NCBI GenBank assembly: GCA_015067845.1
Contig: SVLT01000003.1
Coordinates: 62,001 to 126,000 of the forward strand
Length of the DNA stretch: 64,000 bases
Direction of reading: 5' to 3'
Source of the DNA: Oscillospiraceae bacterium
Lineage (GTDB): Bacteria > Bacillota > Clostridia > Oscillospirales > Oscillospiraceae
Shown here: positions 27,134 to 38,352 of the stretch, piece after piece
Position numbering within the stretch: position 1 is the stretch's first letter
Layout: each line of letters begins with the position of its first letter
The notes under the pieces: model-generated
Seen by the model: only the letters and a program-made list of their open reading frames with translations
Databases searched by the model: none
Told to the model about the DNA's origin: nothing
Made by a program: the position numbers and the translations under genes

Positions 27134-28057
27134 TTACTTCCACAATCCATTGGGATACAGACCGGCTTCGGTCTTCTCCTTCAATGCGGCGACCACCATG
27201 GGCTTATCCGCCGCATAGGTCACGCCGTACCACTTGTCCGGGGACTGCAGCACCTTGACGGTGGCCTTGTTCTCTTGCAGCAGATTTTCCACAGCCAGGG
27301 GCAGGAAATACTCCGCCTTTGTGGGATTGGCAGCTGCCAGAGTGTCCAGGAAATTGGGGAACCGGGCCTGCAATTCATCCAGAAAGCTGGGGGTGAAGCC
27401 CCACATATTCATGGAAACCACGGTGTCCGCGCTCACATCCGTCCAGTTTTCGCCGTCCTCGGTGAAATGGATGCCGCCGGCGTATTTTTCGATCTTGGTG
27501 CGCTCCACGATCTGGGTCAGCAGACCGTTTTCCGTCTGACACACGCCCCGGGCCACGCTGCCGTGGTCGGTGACGGTGTTGCCCAGCAGATAGCCCACCA
27601 TGCAGTAGTCATAAACTGCGCCGTCCTCAGCCTTGCACAGGGCGTCATAGAGCACCTTGTAGGCGGATTTTCCATAGTAATCATCAGCGTTGATGACAGC
27701 AAAGGGCGCGCCGTCGATGGCGTCCTTGGCGCACAGCACCGCGTGACAAGTGCCCCAGGGCTTGGTGCGCTCTGCCGGGACAGTATAGCCGGCGGGCAGG
27801 GCATCCAGCTCCTGATAGGCGTAGCGGATCTCCATGGGGCATTTTTCCAGCCGTTTGCCCACGGTGGACATGAAATCCTCCCGGATGGCTTCCTTGATGA
27901 TGATCACGGCGGTCTCAAAGCCTGCTTCATGGGCATCGAACAGAGAAAAGTCCAGAATCGCCTCTCCCTGGCATCCCACGGGGTCGATCTGTTTCAGACC
28001 GCCGTAGCGACTGCCCATACCGGCGGCCAAAACGACCAAAACGGGTTTCTTAGCCAT
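27134..28057 (-). CDS. sugar nucleotidyltransferase family protein
   Basis: VLVVLAAGMGSRYGGLKQIDPVG; AVINADDYYGKSAY. Confidence 0.85.
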   Translation of the reverse strand: MAKKPVLVVLAAGMGSRYGGLKQIDPVGCQGEAILDFSLFDAHEAGFETAVIIIKEAIREDFMSTVGKRLEKCPMEIRYAYQELDALPAGYTVPAERTKPWGTCHAVLCAKDAIDGAPFAVINADDYYGKSAYKVLYDALCKAEDGAVYDYCMVGYLLGNTVTDHGSVARGVCQTENGLLTQIVERTKIEKYAGGIHFTEDGENWTDVSADTVVSMNMWGFTPSFLDELQARFPNFLDTLAAANPTKAEYFLPLAVENLLQENKATVKVLQSPDKWYGVTYAADKPMVVAALKEKTEAGLYPNGLWK

Positions 28058-28124
28058 AATAAATTCTCCTTGTAAGTAGTGGATGCGCTTATCATACTAT
28101 GTTTTGTGGAACTTTTCAAGGGGG

Positions 28125-29045
28125 TTAAAGGGTTATTTGCAACTGAATATTGTCCTTTTCCAACTTTTTCCACGAAAATTCTGCCGCCAGCTCCTTGGCG
28201 GAGATGGCTTCGCTGCGATCCATCAGGCCACTGCTGTATGCCAGCGCGCCGATGATCTCTTCCGCCTTTTTGTGCAGACGCAGGAATCCCAGGTCCAGAT
28301 CCTTGTCCCGCTTGCTCAGCCGCCGTCCGTCAGGCGCGACTAAAAGCGGCACATGACCGTACGCCGGGTGTGGAAAGCCCAAGAGCTCCTGCAAATACAT
28401 CTGCCGCGGTGCAGAGCCCAAAAGATCCACGCCCCGTACCACCTCGGTGACACCGGCTTCGGCATCGTCCACGGTGACCGCCAGCTGATACACATACACG
28501 CCGTCGGCCCGGCGCACCACAAAATCGCCGCAGTCCGTGGAAAGATCCTGGGAAAACGGCCCCTGGCACAGATCCGTCAGGTGATATTCCTTTGCCGGCA
28601 CTTTTACACGCCAGGCGGGCAGACGGTCAAAGGCGGCCTTTTCGGCCTTCGACAAATTCCGGCAAGTGCCGGGGTAGACATAGGTGCCGTCGCTCAGATG
28701 GGGCGCGTTGACGCTGTGGAGCTGGCTCCGTGTGCAGTAGCAGGGGTACAGCAGACCCATTTCCTCCAGCTGGGAAAAATAGCGGTCGTAGACATCGCTT
28801 CTCTGGCTTTGGGGGGCGGTCTCCGCATCCCAGTCAAGGCCCAGCCACAGCAGATCCTGCCGCAGAATTTCGGCAAATTCCGCGCTGGTGCGCTGTGTAT
28901 CCAGATCCTCCATCCGCAGAACGATCGCGCCGTTCCGGCTCTTTACGGAAAGCCATGCAACCAGAAATGCGAACACATTTCCCAGGTGCATACGCCCGGA
29001 GGGCGTGGGGGCGAAACGGCCCACGGGGGTTGTTGCCGCCGCCAT
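28125..29045 (-). CDS. gluQRS: glutamyl-Q tRNA(Asp) synthetase
   Basis: GluRS catalytic core GRFAPTPSGRMHLGN, RRLSKRDKD; lacks anticodon-binding domain. Confidence 0.88.
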   Translation of the reverse strand: MAAATTPVGRFAPTPSGRMHLGNVFAFLVAWLSVKSRNGAIVLRMEDLDTQRTSAEFAEILRQDLLWLGLDWDAETAPQSQRSDVYDRYFSQLEEMGLLYPCYCTRSQLHSVNAPHLSDGTYVYPGTCRNLSKAEKAAFDRLPAWRVKVPAKEYHLTDLCQGPFSQDLSTDCGDFVVRRADGVYVYQLAVTVDDAEAGVTEVVRGVDLLGSAPRQMYLQELLGFPHPAYGHVPLLVAPDGRRLSKRDKDLDLGFLRLHKKAEEIIGALAYSSGLMDRSEAISAKELAAEFSWKKLEKDNIQLQITL

Positions 29046-29407
29046 TACTTCAAAAAGACTTCCAGCCAGTAGATCAGCACGGCGATGATGCCGATGCAGA
29101 GGAAGCTGGCAATGGCCATCAGGGTGACGAGCCAACGGTCTTCTCTTTTTTTGCTGTTTTTCGTCTTTCTTGCCCGTTTCATAGGTTCGGATCTCTCCTC
29201 CACAGGGGGTTCCGGGATGATCTCCGGTTCCTCAAAATCAAGATTCAGCAATTCTTCGTCGGTAAAAATCTGGGTATCGTCCCAATTGGCGGGGGTGGTG
29301 TCCAGCAATTCGATGGGGATATCCGCCAACAGATCGTCATCTTTCATGATGTCCGCCAAAAGCTCTTTTTCCAGACGCTCCAATTCCTGTTCTCTGTCGT
29401 TTGCCAT
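29045..29407 (-). CDS. hypothetical protein with C-terminal TM
   Basis: Acidic N-terminus, basic linker, C-terminal TM; overlaps gluQRS start. Confidence 0.6.
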   Translation of the reverse strand: MANDREQELERLEKELLADIMKDDDLLADIPIELLDTTPANWDDTQIFTDEELLNLDFEEPEIIPEPPVEERSEPMKRARKTKNSKKREDRWLVTLMAIASFLCIGIIAVLIYWLEVFLK

Positions 29408-29603
29408 GGATGTCGCCTCCTTTGTTTATGCTATTTTACCGCAAAAAAAGCGGAGTGTAAAGGGAAAAACCGGGGAGAAATAAAAAATTAACAAGTAACT
29501 TAATACTTATTTAACAATTATTCACTTTTTTTATTCACAAATTCCGATTAAGATATAGGTAAATAACATCTCTTTTTCATTTTTCATCTCCTCTTTTTCT
29601 TGC

Positions 29604-29641
29604 AACGAGGCCCGCAGACAGCTGCGGGCCTCATTGCTTTT
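29604..29641 (+). terminator. intrinsic terminator without an obvious upstream gene
   Basis: AACGAGGCCCGCAG-ACAG-CTGCGGGCCTCATTGCTTTTT. Confidence 0.75.
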
Positions 29642-29742
29642 TGGAAGGGAGAGTAAAAAAGCCTTCCCCCTGGGGGGAAGGTGGCAAAAATCTCTGATTT
29701 TTGCCGGATGAGGGGGAAAACTAACGGCAGAATACTCTGCCG

Positions 29743-29967
29743 TTAGTTTCTTTTCTTATTATTGGTCAGACCGGCAATGTAATCCAGGGATACATGGTAG
29801 AAGTTCGCAAGGGTGATCGCATGGTGGAAAGGAATTTCCCGGTCGCCGCGTTCATAGAGGGAATATTGCTGTGTGGTTATATTCAAAATCTCCGCGACCT
29901 CTTTTTGTACCAAGTCCTTGTCCTCGCGCAGGTCTTTGATACGGGAATAGCAGTACATGGTTATCAC
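29743..29967 (-). CDS. XRE-family HTH regulator
   Basis: IKDLREDKDLVQKEVAEILNITTQQYSLYERGDREIPFHHAITLANFYHVSLDYIAGLT. Confidence 0.93.
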   Translation of the reverse strand: MITMYCYSRIKDLREDKDLVQKEVAEILNITTQQYSLYERGDREIPFHHAITLANFYHVSLDYIAGLTNNKKRN

Positions 29968-30017
29968 TCCATTGTTATCAGGATGAAAATAATCATATCA
30001 TGCAATTAAATGAATAC

Positions 30018-30056
30018 TTGACAAAATCATTCGTTTGAGTGATAATAATATTATCA
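30018..30056 (+). promoter_or_regulatory. promoter with overlapping palindromic operator
   Basis: TTGACA-N17-GATAAT; TGATAAT-AAT-ATTATCA at 30040-30056 over the -10. Confidence 0.65.
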
Positions 30057-30083
30057 TCCAAATAAATGAATGGAGAGAAAACA

Positions 30084-30368
30084 ATGGAAGCTTATTTGAA
30101 AAACAATCCCTTTTTTAGTGAGCAAAAGGATGTACAGAGAATTTTGGATTACTTGGTGTTGTGTTATTTAGAAGAACATCCGGTAGCAAGCGAAAAGATA
30201 AAAGCAATTCAGAAAGAAATTACACCGTATTTTGAGGATACCCCTTTTGAAGCGTCAAATCATCTTTTTCGCTTGGTTTATGATTTGTGTGGTGCTTACG
30301 AGGACGCCGCATTTCGCGAGGGATTTAAGGTGGGATTGCATTTGTGTCATGAAATAGGAAAGGAATAG
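30084..30368 (+). CDS. small helical protein (DUF6809-like)
   Basis: MEAYLKNNPFFSEQKDVQRILDYLVLCYLEEHPV...; divergent from the XRE regulator. Confidence 0.65.
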   Translation: MEAYLKNNPFFSEQKDVQRILDYLVLCYLEEHPVASEKIKAIQKEITPYFEDTPFEASNHLFRLVYDLCGAYEDAAFREGFKVGLHLCHEIGKE

Positions 30369-30508
30369 GTATGAAAGATAATGGACAGATGCCAACAGAC
30401 GTACCGCCTGCCGTCATCTGTCCATGGACTCTCCCACGGCCTAAAAAGTGTCCACCGGACACTTTTCTTAACGGCCTTTCGAGTCCCATCACCGCCCCAA
30501 ATAGAAAA

Positions 30509-30540
30509 AGAAAGGAGACCAAAAGGTCTCCTTTCTTTTT
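30509..30540. terminator. bidirectional terminator adjacent to tRNA-His
   Basis: AAAGAAAGGAGACC-AAAA-GGTCTCCTTTCTTTTT. Confidence 0.8.
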
Positions 30541-30541
30541 C

Positions 30542-30617
30542 TGGGGTGGGTGATGGGACTCGAACCCACAACGCCTGGAACCACAATCCAGTGCTCTGCC
30601 AATTGAACTACACCCAC
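30542..30617 (-). tRNA. tRNA-His (anticodon GTG)
   Basis: GTGGGTG..CTGGA-TTGTGGT-TCCAG..GGTTCGAGTCC..CACCCAC-C-CCA. Confidence 0.96.
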
Positions 30618-30633
30618 CATATTCAAATAAAAC

Positions 30634-30649
30634 TGGCACGCCAGGAGGG
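30634..30649. repeat. partial duplicate of tRNA-Arg 3' end
   Basis: TGGCACGCCAGGAGGG identical to 30801-30816 (CCA end and acceptor arm of tRNA-Arg). Confidence 0.7.
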
Positions 30650-30800
30650 GGAGCGACCCGACCGCCGCCGGGGGCGGAAAAAGGGAGGGGAGCGAGTGGC
30701 TGCGGTCAAAATTTCGTGAGCAAATAGCGAACAGGAAATTTTGGGAACCGCAACAGGATACGACACACACCCTTAGTGGACGCTACCTTCTGTTTTTGCT

Positions 30801-30877
30801 TGGCACGCCAGGAGGGATTCGAACCCCCGACCTACTGCTTAGAAGGCAGTTGCTCTATCCTGCTGAGCTACTGGCGC
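30801..30877 (-). tRNA. tRNA-Arg (anticodon TCT)
   Basis: GCGCCAG..ACTGC-CTTCTAA-GCAGT..GGTTCGAATCC..CTGGCGT-G-CCA. Confidence 0.95.
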
Positions 30878-30884
30878 ATTTCGA

Positions 30885-30958
30885 TGGAGCGGGTGACGGG
30901 AATCGGACCCGCGTATCCAGCTTGGAAGGCTGGTGTTCTACCATTGAACTACACCCGC
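30885..30958 (-). tRNA. tRNA-Gly (anticodon TCC)
   Basis: GCGGGTG..CCAGC-CTTCCAA-GCTGG..GGTCCGATTCC..CACCCGC-T-CCA. Confidence 0.95.
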
Positions 30959-31015
30959 GCATACGCTACCTGGCTGTTTACAGCCATAAAATCGTAACAT
31001 AAGAACGGGTATTTG

Positions 31016-31864
31016 TCAAGCCCTATTTTCCAGGATTGCCGGGATCTTTTTATAGATCACATCTGCCACAGCACCGTCGCCGCAGGGGCACACATTGGGA
31101 AACAGATGGGCAACCGCGCCGTCGCTGGGACAAAAGGCGTAATCCGCCCCTTCCAGCATGGTCAGATCGTTCTCTGCGTCGCCTACGCAAACCAAAATCT
31201 TCCGTCCCAGCTTGGCTTGCAGCTCCCGGGCGGTGCGGATCTTGGAGGTCTCGGCGGAATGGACATTCAAAACCTTTGCGCCGGCCCGATAGACCACGAT
31301 TTTGTCCCCGTACTTTGCTTGCAGCCAGGCCTTGGCTTCGTCGATCCGGGCCATCTCCTGGGCTGTGCCGGAAAAGACCTGATAAAAGGTATCGTCATGG
31401 AGCGCGCCGTAGACGTTGAATTTCAAAAACGGGCCGAAATCCATCCCGGACTGTGCCAGATGATACTCAATTCCCCGGGCGGCGTAGTATTCCTCCCAGC
31501 AGCCCACCGGCTGAAAGCCAAAGTGGGCGGACATGCCGTGCAGATCCACATTCAGATCGGGAAACGCCTCGCAGACTTCCCGGAGGGTCTGCTCCAAGGG
31601 CAGATCGATGGTGTGGGCCAATATGACCTGTCCGTTTTCCGCCGCCAGACTGCCGTTGTAGCACAAAAAGGGGGCGTTCATGGGGATCTGCTCCAAAATC
31701 AGCCTGGATTGGGGCAGACTGCGGCCTGTGTTGACGGTGAACGCACCGCCGTTGTCCATAAAATAGCGGATGGCTTCCAGATTGCGCGCTGGCACACGGC
31801 CGTTTTGGTCTGTCAGCGTAAGGTCGAAATCCGCGGTGAGTAAAATGTCAGAAAATAGCGCCAT
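31016..31864 (-). CDS. HAD-superfamily Cof-type hydrolase
   Basis: TADFDLTLTD near N-terminus and VCVGDAENDLTMLEGADYAF. Confidence 0.9.
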   Translation of the reverse strand: MALFSDILLTADFDLTLTDQNGRVPARNLEAIRYFMDNGGAFTVNTGRSLPQSRLILEQIPMNAPFLCYNGSLAAENGQVILAHTIDLPLEQTLREVCEAFPDLNVDLHGMSAHFGFQPVGCWEEYYAARGIEYHLAQSGMDFGPFLKFNVYGALHDDTFYQVFSGTAQEMARIDEAKAWLQAKYGDKIVVYRAGAKVLNVHSAETSKIRTARELQAKLGRKILVCVGDAENDLTMLEGADYAFCPSDGAVAHLFPNVCPCGDGAVADVIYKKIPAILENRA

Positions 31865-32769
31865 TATCCCATTCTCTCCAATTTTTCGATTACCTGGGTG
31901 AAATATTCCGGCAGGGGGGCAAAAACCATCACCGGACGCTGATCCCGGGGATGCTGAAAGCACAGCGCCCCGGCGTGGAGGCATTGGCTGGACTGTCCCA
32001 GCTCCGGCTTTTTGTGTCCGTAGACGGCATCCCCCAAAATGGGATGGCCGATGTGGGCCATGTGCACACGGATCTGGTGCGTACGGCCGGTTTCCAGACG
32101 GCAGCGCACATGGGTGTAGCCACGATACCGGGCCACCACTTCCCAGTGGGTCACCGCATTTTTGGAATTACGCTCTGTGACGCACATTTTCTTCCGGTCC
32201 GACGGATGCCGTCCGATGGGGGCATTGACGGTGCCGCCGTCCTCCCGGAACGAGCCGCAGACGATGGCCTCGTAAGTCCGGGCCATGGTGTGGTCTTTCA
32301 GCTGGGATGCCAGCATCCGGTGGGCAAAATCGTTTTTTGCCACCGCCAGCAGGCCGGAGGTGTCCTTGTCGATTCGGTGGACGATTCCCGGGCGCAGTTC
32401 CCCGTTGATGCCGGAAAGCTGGTCACCCTTGGCGAAAAGCAGACCGTTGACCAAGGTGTCGTCGCTGTGACCGGCGGCAGGATGCACCACCAGCCCCTTG
32501 GGCTTGTTGATCACCAGCACATCCTCGTCCTCGTAAACGATGTCCAACGCCATCTCCGTGGGGGCAATGTCCACCTCCTTGGGCTCGGGGATGGTGAGGG
32601 TGATCTCGTCACCGGGATTCAGTTTTTCGTTTTTCTTGGCGGCCTTGCCGTTTCGCAGCACACAGCCCTCGTCGATGAGCTTTTGCACAGCGGAGCGGGT
32701 CAGATTTTCCACCGTCCGGGCCAGATATGCGTCCAGTCGCTCCCCGGCGGTCTCCACATGAAGGGTCAT
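31864..32769 (-). CDS. RluA-family pseudouridine synthase
   Basis: S4 domain; GIVHRIDKDTSGLLAVAK; GRTHQIRVHMAHIGHPILGD. Confidence 0.95.
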   Translation of the reverse strand: MTLHVETAGERLDAYLARTVENLTRSAVQKLIDEGCVLRNGKAAKKNEKLNPGDEITLTIPEPKEVDIAPTEMALDIVYEDEDVLVINKPKGLVVHPAAGHSDDTLVNGLLFAKGDQLSGINGELRPGIVHRIDKDTSGLLAVAKNDFAHRMLASQLKDHTMARTYEAIVCGSFREDGGTVNAPIGRHPSDRKKMCVTERNSKNAVTHWEVVARYRGYTHVRCRLETGRTHQIRVHMAHIGHPILGDAVYGHKKPELGQSSQCLHAGALCFQHPRDQRPVMVFAPLPEYFTQVIEKLERMG

Positions 32770-33245
32770 TTTTTCTCTTCCTTCCAGAAATCCTTGTTGA
32801 AAAAGATCATATGCAAAATCAGCAAAATGCAGCCGCAGGAGATGAAGCAGTCTGCCACATTAAACACGGGAAAATCCATGAATTCCGTGCGGATCATGTC
32901 CACCACATAGCCCAGCCGCACCCGGTCGATCACATTGCCCAGACCGCCGCCGTAGACCGCGGCGATAAGCCACCGTTCCGCCGTGGTAAAGGGCATCCGG
33001 AACTTGAAATATTCCAGCAACAGAAGCGCGGTCAGGATGGCGAAAACCAAAACAAACAGCCATTGCTGACCGGAGAGCATGGACCAGGCCGCACCGGTGT
33101 TTTGCGTGTAGGTGAAGCCCAGAAAGCCGGGGATGAAATCCACATGGCCGTACAGGGGGATGTTTTCCACCACCAGCCACTTTGTCCACTGATCCGCCAG
33201 CACAATGGCAAGCACGAACAGGATGTATTTGATGAGTTTTTTCAT
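32766..33245 (-). CDS. lspA: lipoprotein signal peptidase
   Basis: FTYTQNTGAAWSML, GGGLGNVIDRVRLGYVVDMI, FNVADCFI. Confidence 0.95.
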   Translation of the reverse strand: MKKLIKYILFVLAIVLADQWTKWLVVENIPLYGHVDFIPGFLGFTYTQNTGAAWSMLSGQQWLFVLVFAILTALLLLEYFKFRMPFTTAERWLIAAVYGGGLGNVIDRVRLGYVVDMIRTEFMDFPVFNVADCFISCGCILLILHMIFFNKDFWKEEKK

Positions 33246-33254
33246 ATGCGCTCC

Positions 33255-34019
33255 TTAATCAATCCGATACAGCCGCTTGCCGTTTTCAAAGGTGATTTGT
33301 TGGGCTTCTTCCGGGGTAATGCCCCGAAGCTCTGCCAGCTTTTCCGCTACCCGGTAGACCAAAGAGGGGTCGTTCCGCTTGCCCCGGAAGGGCTCGGGGG
33401 CCATAAAGGGGCAGTCGGTCTCGATGACGATCTGTTCCAGAGGGATCGCCTGGGCCGTCTCCACGGCTTTCCGGGCGTTTTTGAAGGTGAGCACGCCGGT
33501 GAAGCCGATGTACCAGCCCAGCTTGGTCAGCTGCCGTGCCATTTCTGCCGAGCCGGAGTAGCAATGGAACACGCCCTTGACGGTGGGGAACTGGCGGATG
33601 ATGTTCATGCCGTCCTCGTGGGCGTCCCGTTCGTGGACGATGACGGGCATATCCAGCTCTTTTGCCAGCTCCATCTGGGCGATGAAGGCCTTTTTCTGCA
33701 CCTCCCGGGGGATGTCCTCGTAATAGTAGTCCAGGCCGATCTCGCCGATGGCCTTGACCTTGGATTCTAGTTTACATAACTTTCGATATTCTTCGATTAC
33801 ATCCTCGTTGACCTCGTCCGCGGAGTCGGGATGACTGCCCACGGAGCAATACAGCCAGTCATAGGGCGCGGCCATTTGGAGCGCCTGCTTGGAGGTTTCC
33901 AGAGAGCAGCCGGCGTTCATGGCAAGGCCGATCCCCTTTTGGGGCAGGGCGGCCATCAATTCGGCCCGGTCCGCGTCAAAGCAGGGGTCATTCAGGTGTA
34001 CATGGGTATCAAACAGCAT
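33255..34019 (-). CDS. TatD family hydrolase
   Basis: DTHVHLNDPCFD, AIGEIGLDYYY, VIVHERDAHED, IETDCPFMAPEPFRGKRN. Confidence 0.95.
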   Translation of the reverse strand: MLFDTHVHLNDPCFDADRAELMAALPQKGIGLAMNAGCSLETSKQALQMAAPYDWLYCSVGSHPDSADEVNEDVIEEYRKLCKLESKVKAIGEIGLDYYYEDIPREVQKKAFIAQMELAKELDMPVIVHERDAHEDGMNIIRQFPTVKGVFHCYSGSAEMARQLTKLGWYIGFTGVLTFKNARKAVETAQAIPLEQIVIETDCPFMAPEPFRGKRNDPSLVYRVAEKLAELRGITPEEAQQITFENGKRLYRID

Positions 34020-34485
34020 CAGTATCCTCCAAAACGGCAACATAACAGCCGTTTATTTCCTGTATTCTTTGGTCAAACGGGTGGAAATCCGTATTTTTCA
34101 TCCAGTTTCCGATCCCTTTGCCTGTCAGCTTTGCGAGGGCCTCTTTCAGCACCCAAAGACGCAAAAATGCGTCCTGGGGGTCGTCTCCCAGCCGACTTTT
34201 TTCGACGGCGGAGGTGAATTTTTCCACCATGGTCGGGCTGACTTTCCGCCCTTTTTCTTCCGCGTCCAGGCCGATGTTATTTTGGCTCAGGGCGCAAAAG
34301 GCGTAATGCTCCGTATGGGAAATGGAAAAATGCCAGTGGATGCCCGGGAAATAGGGTTTTCCGTTTTCCGTCGCGACGATGGTGGGCAGATCTTCTCCGG
34401 TGGCCTGCCGGTACAGCCGCACCAGCAGCTGACGGCCCACTTCGTGGCCGCTGCGGCCATTCAGCGCTTCACTCAGTAACAACAT
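34009..34485 (-). CDS. 4'-phosphopantetheinyl transferase superfamily protein
   Basis: HFSISHTEHYAFCALS, IGLDAEEKGRK, LWVLKEALAKLTGKG. Confidence 0.88.
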   Translation of the reverse strand: MLLLSEALNGRSGHEVGRQLLVRLYRQATGEDLPTIVATENGKPYFPGIHWHFSISHTEHYAFCALSQNNIGLDAEEKGRKVSPTMVEKFTSAVEKSRLGDDPQDAFLRLWVLKEALAKLTGKGIGNWMKNTDFHPFDQRIQEINGCYVAVLEDTDAV

Positions 34486-34554
34486 CCGCCTACACCCCCA
34501 TTTTACTAAATTATAGCTGGATTTTGCGCGTGTGTCAACAGATTGTGGGCACAT

Positions 34555-34730
34555 ACCCTCCCCCGGGGGGAGGGTGCCCCCGCAGGGGGCGGGAGAGGAA
34601 TGGCGGCAGAAACGATATAGGAATAGGTCTATACATTTCTGAAACTTATAAATTACCGCCCGTATTCCTCTTCCGTCTTGTAAATTGCCGAAGGGCAATT
34701 TACAATCCACCTTCCCCTCGGGGGAAGGTA
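34555..34730. repeat. dispersed palindromic repeat family B
   Basis: ACCCTCCCCCGGGGGGAGGGTGCCCCCGCAGGGGGCGGGAGAGGAATGGCGG...CCGTATTCCTCTTCCG...CCACCTTCCCCTCGGGGGAAGG. Confidence 0.85.
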
Positions 34731-34773
34731 TAAAAATCCCGGGGGCGCACCAACGCCCCCGGCTCAGAATATC

Positions 34774-36694
<1,921 letters not shown>

Positions 36695-36750
36695 ACTTTT
36701 GCCTCCATATTCTTATTCGTAGTAGCAGTTGCCTGCCTTTATTTCTCTTT

Positions 36751-36777
36751 TTAGCACTCTTTTCTTCCGAGTGCTAA
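36751..36777 (-). promoter_or_regulatory. CIRCE element (HrcA operator)
   Basis: TTAGCACTC-N9-GAGTGCTAA. Confidence 0.97.
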
Positions 36778-36863
36778 ACTATCATACCATAATATTTCAA
36801 AAATGCAAGGGGTAATTTTCTTTTTTGGGTAAAAATTTTGTGAACGCTTCATTATACCCGTAT

Positions 36864-36980
36864 GTCATTGCGAGGAGCCGTAGGCGACGTGGCAATCTCC
36901 TGGTAATATCCATCGACAGGCATTGCAAAACAAACATCGTACCGGGAGATCGCCACGGCCCGTTGGGCCTCGCGATGACA
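36864..36980. repeat. dispersed palindromic repeat family A
   Basis: GTCATTGCGAGGAGCC...GACGTGGCAATCTCCTGGTA...AACATCGTACCGGGAGATCGCCACGG...CTCGCGATGACA. Confidence 0.85.
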
Positions 36981-37081
36981 TTCTCAAAAAAGTGGGACAA
37001 GCGGATGACCAAAAACTGGATTTGCGGCAGGGCATTTGGTTATTCTGATGAAAAAATCTGCTAAAAAATGCGTCTCAGCCC

Positions 37082-37110
37082 TTGCTATTTGTGCGAAATT
37101 CCTTTATAAT
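37082..37110 (+). promoter_or_regulatory. promoter of minD
   Basis: TTGCTA-N17-TATAAT. Confidence 0.55.
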
Positions 37111-37142
37111 AACGGCATTAAAGGGCAAAGGAGGCTTTGCAG

Positions 37143-37880
37143 ATGGGCGAACTGATCGCTGTACTCTCCGGCAAGGGCGGCACCGGCAAGACCTCCCTGT
37201 GCGCCGGTATTTCCACCGCGCTGGCGGCTTTGGGCAAAAAAGTGCTGTGCATCGACTGCGATGTGGGCCTGCGCAATCTGGATATTTCCCTGGCTTTGTG
37301 CGATGCCGGAGCGTTGAGCTTTGCGGATGTCTACCGGGGCGGTTACACATTGTCCCAGGCTGCTACACATGCCCAGTATCCCAATTTGTCTTTTCTGACC
37401 GCCCCCGTGAATCTGCGGGCGGAGGATGTGGACGAGCAAGCTTTTGCCAAGATGCTCCGTCAGGCGAGAAAAGAATTTGACTATACTTTTTTGGATGCGC
37501 CCGCAGGTTTGGACGCCGGCTTCCGGCTGTGCGCCAAGTACGCTGACCGAATCATTTTGGTCACCAACCCCGAGCCCTCCGCCATCCGGGACGCGGGCCG
37601 TACCGGTCAGGAACTGGAACGGATGAAGAAAAATTCCGTGCGCATCATCGTCAACCGGGTGCGCAAAAAGCTGCTGGAAGTGACCAAGCGCACCATCGAC
37701 GATGTGATGGACGAATCCGGACTGCCCCTGCTGGGCGTTGTGCCGGAGGATGAAAATGTCACCCTAGCTGCCGCGTTTGAAACGCCGCTGCTGAAATACA
37801 GCCGCAAGGGCGCGGCTGCGGCCTGCAAGCGCATCGCAAAACGAATTCACGGCATTCCGGTGCCCATCGATCTCCGGTAA
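37143..37880 (+). CDS. minD: MinD-like septum-site ATPase
   Basis: Deviant Walker A SGKGGTGKTS; GLRNLDISL; FLDAPAGLDAGF. Confidence 0.88.
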   Translation: MGELIAVLSGKGGTGKTSLCAGISTALAALGKKVLCIDCDVGLRNLDISLALCDAGALSFADVYRGGYTLSQAATHAQYPNLSFLTAPVNLRAEDVDEQAFAKMLRQARKEFDYTFLDAPAGLDAGFRLCAKYADRIILVTNPEPSAIRDAGRTGQELERMKKNSVRIIVNRVRKKLLEVTKRTIDDVMDESGLPLLGVVPEDENVTLAAAFETPLLKYSRKGAAAACKRIAKRIHGIPVPIDLR

Positions 37881-37903
37881 TTTTTTAAAGAAGGAGCGTT
37901 TCT

Positions 37904-38317
37904 ATGAACATTGCATTTTTGGCACACGATAAGAAAAAAGAACTGATGGTGCAGTTCTGCACCGCCTACAAAAGTGTCCTGAGCAAGCACGCCCTCTTCG
38001 CCACCGCTACCACCGGCCGGCTCATCGCCGATAACACCGGTCTGCCCATCACCATGCTGCTCAGCCACAAACAGGGCGGCCATCAGCAGATCAACGCCCG
38101 GATCGCCTATAACGAGATCGATCTGGTGCTGCTGTTCTCCGACCCCAACACTGTGGATCCCTGGGACGATGCCCAGATGATCGAGACCATCCGACATTGT
38201 GACAAGCACAATGTCCCCATTGCCACCAACCTGGCTTCGGCAGAAATGCTGATCATGGGCCTGCAGCGGGGCGATCTGGATTGGCGCGAAATGCTCCACG
38301 GCAAGGTGCACTATTAA
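37904..38317 (+). CDS. mgsA: methylglyoxal synthase
   Basis: LAHDKKKELMVQF, ATATTGRLI, LLFSDPNTVDPWDDAQMIE, HNVPIATNLASAE. Confidence 0.95.
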   Translation: MNIAFLAHDKKKELMVQFCTAYKSVLSKHALFATATTGRLIADNTGLPITMLLSHKQGGHQQINARIAYNEIDLVLLFSDPNTVDPWDDAQMIETIRHCDKHNVPIATNLASAEMLIMGLQRGDLDWREMLHGKVHY

Positions 38318-38352
38318 GAAAATTTACTGTCATTGCGAACCAGGGCGGAAAA

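Noticed and set aside
26586-30368. Prophage or ICE
   Set aside because: Only small HTH modules are present; no integrase, terminase, capsid or conjugation genes in the window
30325-30639. ORF over tRNA-His (104 aa)
   Set aside because: Overlaps a confident tRNA and its terminator
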